Assembly: GCA_003133345.1 (NCBI GenBank)
Contig: PKXB01000238.1
Location: 1 to 10,403, forward strand
Length of the DNA: 10,403 bases
Origin: Hyphomicrobiales bacterium
GTDB taxonomy: Bacteria > Pseudomonadota > Alphaproteobacteria > Rhizobiales > Xanthobacteraceae
Reading direction: 5' to 3'
This document shows, one piece after another, positions 6,586 through 10,403 of this stretch (within the stretch, counting starts at the first letter, position 1; every line of letters starts with the position of its first letter). The notes beneath the pieces are model-generated. The model searched no databases. It was not told the DNA's origin and saw only the letters and a program-made list of their open reading frames with translations. The position numbers were made by a program, and so were the translations under genes.

Positions 6586-8602
6586 TCAGGCGGCGACGCG
6601 GGAACGCCGCCGTTGCGCGGCGCCTGGTGAAACGTCGGGCACCAGGGTCGGCAACTCGCCGGCTTCCTTGAGCGCGCTGAGATAACGCTCCAGCTCGACG
6701 AGTGACCGCGTCATATTGGCGGCTCGCAGCGAGCTTTTGGCCAACCCGTGCTCGGTTTTTTCCCAGGCGTAAGGCGCGGCGGCGAGCTGATAGAGCGCGC
6801 GCCAGGCGGCCAGCGAGAGCAGCAGCCAATGCACCGGCGTCAATAGCAGTATCCAGGCTGTCGCCAGCAGGCCGCGGCGCAATAGGCCGAGCCAGCCGAG
6901 AAAGGCCGAGGTCAGATAGCCGATGACCACCGTCATGCCGTAGACCGCCGCGAGGATGACGACGCTCGCGCTATCGCCGCGCCACATCGGGGCCCCGCCC
7001 GGCACTGAATAGAACAGTCCGGCTAAACAGCGGATGCACCAGCGCCGCCAGCGCATTGCCGCCGACGATGAGCTGGAAGGTGAGAAATCCCGGCAGGCCC
7101 AAATCGCGCAGCAACCGGCCGGGTTGGCGCATGTGCACCAGCCAGGTCTGGATCCAGCCTTTGAACCAGCGTGTGCGCTGGCGCAACCATGGGCCGAAAT
7201 GCGCCGGCGCCTCTTCATACGTGGTGGAATCGATCACGTCCGATCGATAACCGAAACGCGCGAGCCGCATGCCGAGATCGGCATCCTCGGTCACGTTGTA
7301 GGGATCCCATCCGCCGACCTCGCGCAATATCGCGGTGTGGAAATGGTTGGATGAGCCGCCGAGCGGCAGTGGCAGACGCAAGGCGGCCAGCCCCGGCAGG
7401 AATACGTCGAACTGCCCGGCATATTCGGCCGTGAACAGCCGGGCGAGCCAACTGTCGGCGCTATTGTCGATGCACAGCCGCGCCTGCACACAGGCCAGAT
7501 CGTCGCCGCCGGCGCGGAATGCCTGCAAGGCATAGCGCAACTGGTTCGGTTCCGGCCGATCCTCGGCGTCATAAATCACCGTGAAGGTGCCGCGCGCGAA
7601 CGGCAGCGCGACGTTGAGCGCCTTCGGTTTGGTGCGCGGGCCTTGCGTTGGAACCGGAATCACCACAACCGGCATGCGATTGTTGCGGGCGGCGATGGCC
7701 GCGCGCGTTTCACGATCGTCGGCTTCGACCGCGATGATCACGTCGAGCTTTTCGGCCGGATAGTCCAGCCGCTCGATCGCCGGCAGCGATTCATCGGTGA
7801 GGCGGCGCGCTGGATCGCACGCGGTCGGATCGATGAAGGCGCCAGTCAGCCGCAAGCCGAGCCATGCCAGAAACAACGCCGCCAGCATCACCTCGAAGGC
7901 AAGCGTGGCGGCGGCCGGCGCCAGGACGACGGCCGCGAACGACAATAGTCCAACAATCGCGAACGGAACGATATTGCCAAGCCAGCGCGGCGGCCCGGCG
8001 GAAAGCATGGGCCATTTCTGTTTGAGCTCTCCGGCGGCACGCGCGGCGATCACTTTGTCGCCATAGCGTAATACGAAACGGTTGAGACGCTCGGCGCTGG
8101 TGAAACGAAAGCGCCGCGCGCGAGCCGGATTCTCCTCGATCAGGCGCAAGATCCGGCGCGCGGCGGCGCCGCGCGGGGCGACCACCAGATAAAGATCGTC
8201 ATCGACCGCGAGCGGCAACATGCCGGCGGCGGCGGACTCGATCAGGCGCTCGTCATTGAGCGGACACTGGCCCCGGGGGATACCGTCGAGCGGTTCGAAT
8301 TCAACGCCGAGCGCGTCGCCAAGCGCGCGCAGATAAGTCTCCTCGCTGAGCCGGCCGGCGGCGATCAGGACGCGGTCGGCGCCGACGCCCAGCGCAGCGG
8401 CTCTGTGCTCGGCGTCGTCGATTACGTCGGCGGCCAACAGCGACCGCACGCAGTCGATTTCCGGGCAGCCGCCGGCACGGCCTGCGCCGCTGTCGGCGAA
8501 TTCAGCGGTCCAGGGATCGATCGACGGGCTAGCGGTAAGCGCACCACGCGATGCCCTCGAGCGGTCGACGGCTGCTGCGGCCTGAACTCCCATACGCCCC
8601 AC
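6586..8602 (-). pseudogene. family 2 glycosyltransferase with N-terminal GspE-N-like domain, frameshifted
   Basis: Two overlapping minus-strand frames make up one gene: 8602-7025 encodes residues 1-526 and 7023-6586 the last 145; dropping one base near 7024 joins them into 671 residues (HPLF then AGLFYSVPGG). Residues about 48-180 resemble the N-terminal domain of GspE/N4-adsorption-protein-B-type proteins (LIAAGRLSEETYLRALGDAL). Two transmembrane helices at about 207-252 precede a processive GT2 domain with EADD (293-296), DAED (345-348), TED (438-440) and QRTRW (475-479), the donor-, metal- and acceptor-site motifs of cellulose-synthase-like enzymes. More membrane helices follow, and the end has the family-like PYAWEKTEHGLA. 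This class makes extracellular polysaccharide from nucleotide sugars. Beyond the frameshift, the GT-A domain goes from ESLP (271-274) straight to AIERLDYP, lacking the usual first strand of some 20 residues. The start is GTG 8602 or ATG 8593, neither with a strong ribosome site. A sequencing error could explain the frameshift but not the missing strand. Confidence 0.75.
7021..7027 (-). other. frameshift site in the glycosyltransferase gene
   Basis: On the coding strand the bases read CTG TTT AGCC. In frame this gives LFSRTVLFSAG and soon a stop; skipping one base (the A at 7024 or one T of 7025-7027) gives LFAGLFYSVPGG and continues for 145 residues of family-like membrane sequence. No slippery heptamer or prfB-like stop context is seen, so a mutation or sequencing error is more likely than programmed frameshifting. 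Confidence 0.75.
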
Positions 8603-8749
8603 CCGCCGATGCCCTTTTCGGCGGATATTAGCGGACCTGCAACCGGTGCGCGAGTCTAAGTTGTAGGCGGATTGGGACCGGATTCACGGTCTTCGGCATT
8701 ATCCATCGCGGTGGCCGTGGGCGGCTCCCGGTGCTAGAAGGCGCGCTCC

Positions 8750-8944
8750 ATGTCGGAATTCATGTCGCATTATCTGGTGCCGGCCGCGATCGTCGCGGTG
8801 GCGGTCGTGTTGCTGCTCGGCCTCGTCAACATGTTGCGCGGCGGTTCGCCCAACCGTTCGCAACAGCTCATGCGGCTGCGCGTGCTGCTGCAATTCGCCG
8901 CCATCATCGTGATCATGGTGACGATCTGGGCGATGGGGCGCTAG
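8750..8944 (+). CDS. two-helix membrane protein of the HIG1 (hypoxia-induced) domain family
   Basis: A 64-residue protein with two transmembrane helices: residues about 8-28 (YLVPAAIVAVAVVLLLGLVN) and 46-61 (LLQFAAIIVIMVTIWAM). They are joined by a short polar loop containing LRGGSPNRSQQLMRLRV, which matches the loop of HIG1-domain proteins, called twin transmembrane proteins in alphaproteobacteria. Mitochondrial relatives (HIGD1A, Rcf1) bind cytochrome c oxidase and respiratory supercomplexes; a similar inner-membrane role here is inference. AGAAGG at 8736-8741, eight bases before the ATG at 8750, supports this start over the ATG at 8762. It precedes the cobalamin adenosyltransferase and etfB, an order I recall as common in the Hyphomicrobiales, but a minus-strand gene lies between, so it is probably its own transcript. 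Confidence 0.82.
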   Translation: MSEFMSHYLVPAAIVAVAVVLLLGLVNMLRGGSPNRSQQLMRLRVLLQFAAIIVIMVTIWAMGR

Positions 8945-8978
8945 AGACTGGCGGGAAAGTCGCGTCGCGGGCGCCCGC

Positions 8979-9194
8979 TCACTTCATCGGCGCCGCGCGC
9001 ATATATTCCACCTTCTCTTTTTTCTTATGGTGCTTCGTTTTCTTCACCTTCTTCACCGGCTTCTTGTCCGTCTCGGCGGAGTATTCGGTGGTCGTGACCT
9101 GCGCCAAAGGCGTCGCACCCTCACAGGCGTTCGCCTGCCGGGTGACGGGCAGCATCAGAAGCGTTGCGGCAGCGGCAATCATCAAGAAACGCAT
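8979..9194 (-). CDS. small secreted Lys/His-rich protein of unknown function
   Basis: The predicted 71-residue protein has a clear signal peptide (MRFLMIAAAATLLMLPVTRQ, likely cut after ANA at residue 23). The mature part is about 48 residues, begins with a lone Cys, and is very basic in its second half (KKPVKKVKKTKHHKKKEKVE). It should be exported; the ANAC junction is a poor lipobox. A GTG at 9203 is a possible earlier start, but GGGGGG at 9208-9203 lies eight bases before the ATG at 9194, which begins the signal peptide cleanly. It converges on the HIG1-type gene with a 34-base gap and points away from the adenosyltransferase gene. The Lys-rich tail could bind nucleic acid, anionic polymer or metal, but no family is recognised. 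Confidence 0.65.
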   Translation of the reverse strand: MRFLMIAAAATLLMLPVTRQANACEGATPLAQVTTTEYSAETDKKPVKKVKKTKHHKKKEKVEYMRAAPMK

Positions 9195-9278
9195 GGCATT
9201 CACCCCCCATTATTTGTGACGAAAACCCGGCTAGAATAGCAAGCCTACTCCGAATCCGAAGCGCTAGGCGAGGTCCCC

Positions 9279-9863
9279 ATGGTCGTGCTCAACCGCATTT
9301 ATACCCGCACCGGCGACGACGGCACCACGTCGCTCGGCAGCGGGGCGCGGCGCAAGAAATACGACCTGCGGGTGGAGGCCTACGGCACCGTCGACGAGGC
9401 CAATGCGGTGATCGGCCTGGTGCGGCTGCATACCGCCGGCGATGCCACGCTCGATGCGGCGCTTGATAAGGCCCTTGGGCGCATCCAGAACGACCTGTTC
9501 GACGTCGAAGCCGACCTCTGCCTGGCCGAAAAAGGCCCGGGCGGCGCCCGGCTGACGGTCACCGAGGCCCAGGTCGCCTGGCTCGAGGCCGAGATCGACC
9601 GGCTCAATGCCGAGCTGGAACCGCTGAAATCCTTCATCCTGCCCGGTGGCAGCCGGGCCTCGGCCTATCTGCACCTGGCCCGCACGGTCTGCCGGCGCGC
9701 CGAGCGGATCATGGTCGAGCTCAAGGACCAGCCGGGCGAGGAGGTTTCGCCGCCGTCGCTAAAATATATCAACCGGCTGTCGGACTACCTGTTCGTGGCC
9801 GGCCGCTATGCCAACGACAAGGGCGCGCGCGACGTGCTGTGGGCGCCCGGGCAGAATCGATAG
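9279..9863 (+). CDS. pduO: PduO-type ATP:cob(I)alamin adenosyltransferase
   Basis: A 194-residue cytoplasmic enzyme of the PduO/MMAB family, which transfers the adenosyl group of ATP to cob(I)alamin to make coenzyme B12 (adenosylcobalamin), as needed by methylmalonyl-CoA mutase and similar enzymes. Family marks are all present: the ATP-binding N-terminus IYTRTGDDGTTSLG at 7-20, YGTVDEANA at 35-43, FILPGG at 119-124, ARTVCRRAER at 134-143 with the helix arginines, and INRLSDYLFV at 164-173. The length is typical of a single-domain member. The ATG at 9279 has GAGG at 9270-9273 five bases upstream. It is distinct from the CobA/BtuR and EutT families, which have other folds. The symbol reflects family type; the operon for propanediol use is not here. 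It precedes etfB by 181 bases containing a repeat and a probable promoter. Confidence 0.93.
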   Translation: MVVLNRIYTRTGDDGTTSLGSGARRKKYDLRVEAYGTVDEANAVIGLVRLHTAGDATLDAALDKALGRIQNDLFDVEADLCLAEKGPGGARLTVTEAQVAWLEAEIDRLNAELEPLKSFILPGGSRASAYLHLARTVCRRAERIMVELKDQPGEEVSPPSLKYINRLSDYLFVAGRYANDKGARDVLWAPGQNR

Positions 9864-9869
9864 TCCAGT

Positions 9870-9938
9870 GCATGATCCCGACAAAGGCCTGTCCTCGACG
9901 TGTTCGGGGATGGTATCGGTTTTTGGAAAAGATCATGC
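9870..9938. repeat. degenerate intergenic palindromic repeat of the rhizobial GCATGATC type
   Basis: A 69-base element bounded by a perfect 8-bp inverted repeat, GCATGATC (9870-9877) and GATCATGC (9931-9938). Inside are CCGACAAAGG and, near the right end, CGGTTTTTGGAAAAGATC, which resemble the dispersed palindromic element recalled from Bradyrhizobium, Mesorhizobium and relatives, whose ends read GCATGATCCGGAAAAG and CGGTTTTCCGAAAAGATC. The middle differs from that pattern, so this looks like a decayed or variant copy. It starts seven bases after the adenosyltransferase stop and could fold as an RNA hairpin that stabilises or ends that transcript (inference). Confidence 0.65.
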
Positions 9939-9975
9939 GCAAATAATAGATATGCTGTGCGGCGCAGCATTAACG

Positions 9976-10004
9976 TTGACATGCCAATGGCGCGGCCATT
10001 AGCT
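9976..10004 (+). promoter_or_regulatory. etfB: candidate promoter for etfB with a palindrome in the spacer
   Basis: TTGACA at 9976-9981 is a perfect -35 box; TTAGCT at 9999-10004, 17 bases later, is a poor -10. In the spacer AATGGC (9986-9991) and GCCATT (9995-10000) form a perfect inverted repeat with a 3-base centre, well placed for a repressor site. The predicted start of transcription would be some 30 bases before the etfB ATG. The -35 and palindrome are seen directly; the function is inferred. Confidence 0.4.
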
Positions 10005-10044
10005 TCCGCCCGCTCTTGTTGGCGTTCGTCTGGGATGGGGATTT

Positions 10045-10403
10045 ATGAAAATTCTGGTGCCCGTGAAACGGGTGGTCGACTTTAACGTCAAAATCCGCGT
10101 TAAACCGGACGGCTCCGGCGTCGAACTCGCCAATATCAAAATGTCGATGAATCCGTTCGACGAGATCGCCGTCGAAGAGGCGATCCGCCTGAAGGAAGCC
10201 GGCAAGGCGACCGAAATCGTGGCGGCATCGATCGGACCGGCGCAGGCCTCTGAAACCATCCGCACCGCGCTCGCCATGGGCGCCGACCGCGGCATCCTGG
10301 TGAAGGCCGAGGGCGCGATCGAACCGCTGGCGGTGGCGAAAATTCTCAAAGCCATCATCGATGAGGAAAAGCCCGGGCTGGTCATCCTGGGCAAGCAGGC
10401 GAT
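10045..10403 (+). CDS. etfB: electron transfer flavoprotein beta subunit, N-terminal part (3' end outside window)
   Basis: The first 119 residues of EtfB are visible and the window ends in the gene. The start [19 protein letters not shown] is typical of the group I ETF beta subunit, followed by [18 protein letters not shown] at about 34-51 and the adenine-nucleotide-binding-fold segment [20 protein letters not shown] at about 58-77, then [12 protein letters not shown]. With EtfA it forms a soluble FAD heterodimer (AMP bound in the beta subunit) that takes electrons from acyl-CoA and other dehydrogenases and passes them to ETF:ubiquinone oxidoreductase. GGGG at 10037-10040 is the likely ribosome site, four bases before the ATG. 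The etfA gene is expected just downstream, beyond the edge. It probably has its own promoter in the upstream gap. Confidence 0.95.
   Translation, partial: MKILVPVKRVVDFNVKIRVKPDGSGVELANIKMSMNPFDEIAVEEAIRLKEAGKATEIVAASIGPAQASETIRTALAMGADRGILVKAEGAIEPLAVAKILKAIIDEEKPGLVILGKQA

Noticed and set aside
7021..7027. Programmed ribosomal frameshifting in the glycosyltransferase
   Set aside because: No slippery heptamer, no in-frame slow stop codon at the site and no clear stimulatory hairpin; the second lesion in the gene favours decay.
8967..8978. Perfect 12-bp palindrome GCGGGCGCCCGC between convergent small genes
   Set aside because: It has no loop and no T-tract, so it is not a good terminator; self-complementary G+C runs of this size arise by chance in such DNA.
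9003..9062. T-rich, low G+C patch that looks like a promoter or transferred segment
   Set aside because: It is the complement of the Lys codons in the tail of the small secreted protein gene.
9808..10085. Two short plus-strand frames in the gap between the adenosyltransferase and etfB
   Set aside because: They overlap the flanking genes, cover the palindromic repeat and promoter, and lack ribosome sites or protein-like composition.
1..10403. tRNA, rRNA, CRISPR array, insertion sequence or prophage
   Set aside because: No cloverleaf, direct-repeat array, transposase or terminal inverted repeats of IS type were seen on reading both strands; small RNAs cannot be excluded by eye.

Overview
The window looks like a chromosomal stretch of an alphaproteobacterium of the order Hyphomicrobiales (Rhizobiales), probably near Bradyrhizobium, Rhodopseudomonas or the Xanthobacteraceae. 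The reasons are the high G+C content judged by eye, the run of a HIG1-type two-helix protein, a PduO-type adenosyltransferase and etfB, and a dispersed repeat with GCATGATC/GATCATGC ends of the kind recalled from that order. No RNA gene, CRISPR array, insertion sequence or phage gene was seen. The taxonomic call is inference from content, not from a search.

Left part (1-2831): the C-terminal end of a PLP-dependent amino acid decarboxylase is followed after 15 bases by an ATP-grasp-type protein, apparently in one operon. A strong hairpin with a T-tract closes the next gene, which runs in the opposite direction and encodes an exported NodB-type polysaccharide deacetylase. A divergent, relatively A+T-rich intergenic region follows.

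Middle (2832-6541): a 52-residue one-helix membrane protein precedes a membrane-anchored SCO1/SenC copper chaperone for cytochrome oxidase. After a probable terminator comes a 935-residue lipoprotein that belongs to no family I recognise. Reading it module by module shows seven copies of one unit, each with an LPxP-like start and a Trp 40-44 residues later, and a C-terminal beta-rich domain. This is the most novel object in the window.

Right part (6586-10403): on the minus strand lies a family 2 glycosyltransferase with an N-terminal GspE-N-like domain. It is broken by a one-base frameshift and also seems to lack the first strand of its GT-A fold, so it is annotated as a pseudogene. Then come the HIG1-type protein, a small Lys/His-rich secreted protein on the minus strand, the PduO-type cobalamin adenosyltransferase, a degenerate palindromic repeat, a candidate promoter with a perfect inverted repeat in its spacer, and the start of etfB, cut by the window edge.

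Most genes here are housekeeping or envelope functions that do not form one pathway. The two points where neighbours plausibly work together are the decarboxylase with the ATP-grasp protein (amine formation, then possible ligation) and the small membrane protein with SCO1 (copper/oxidase assembly, weakly supported).
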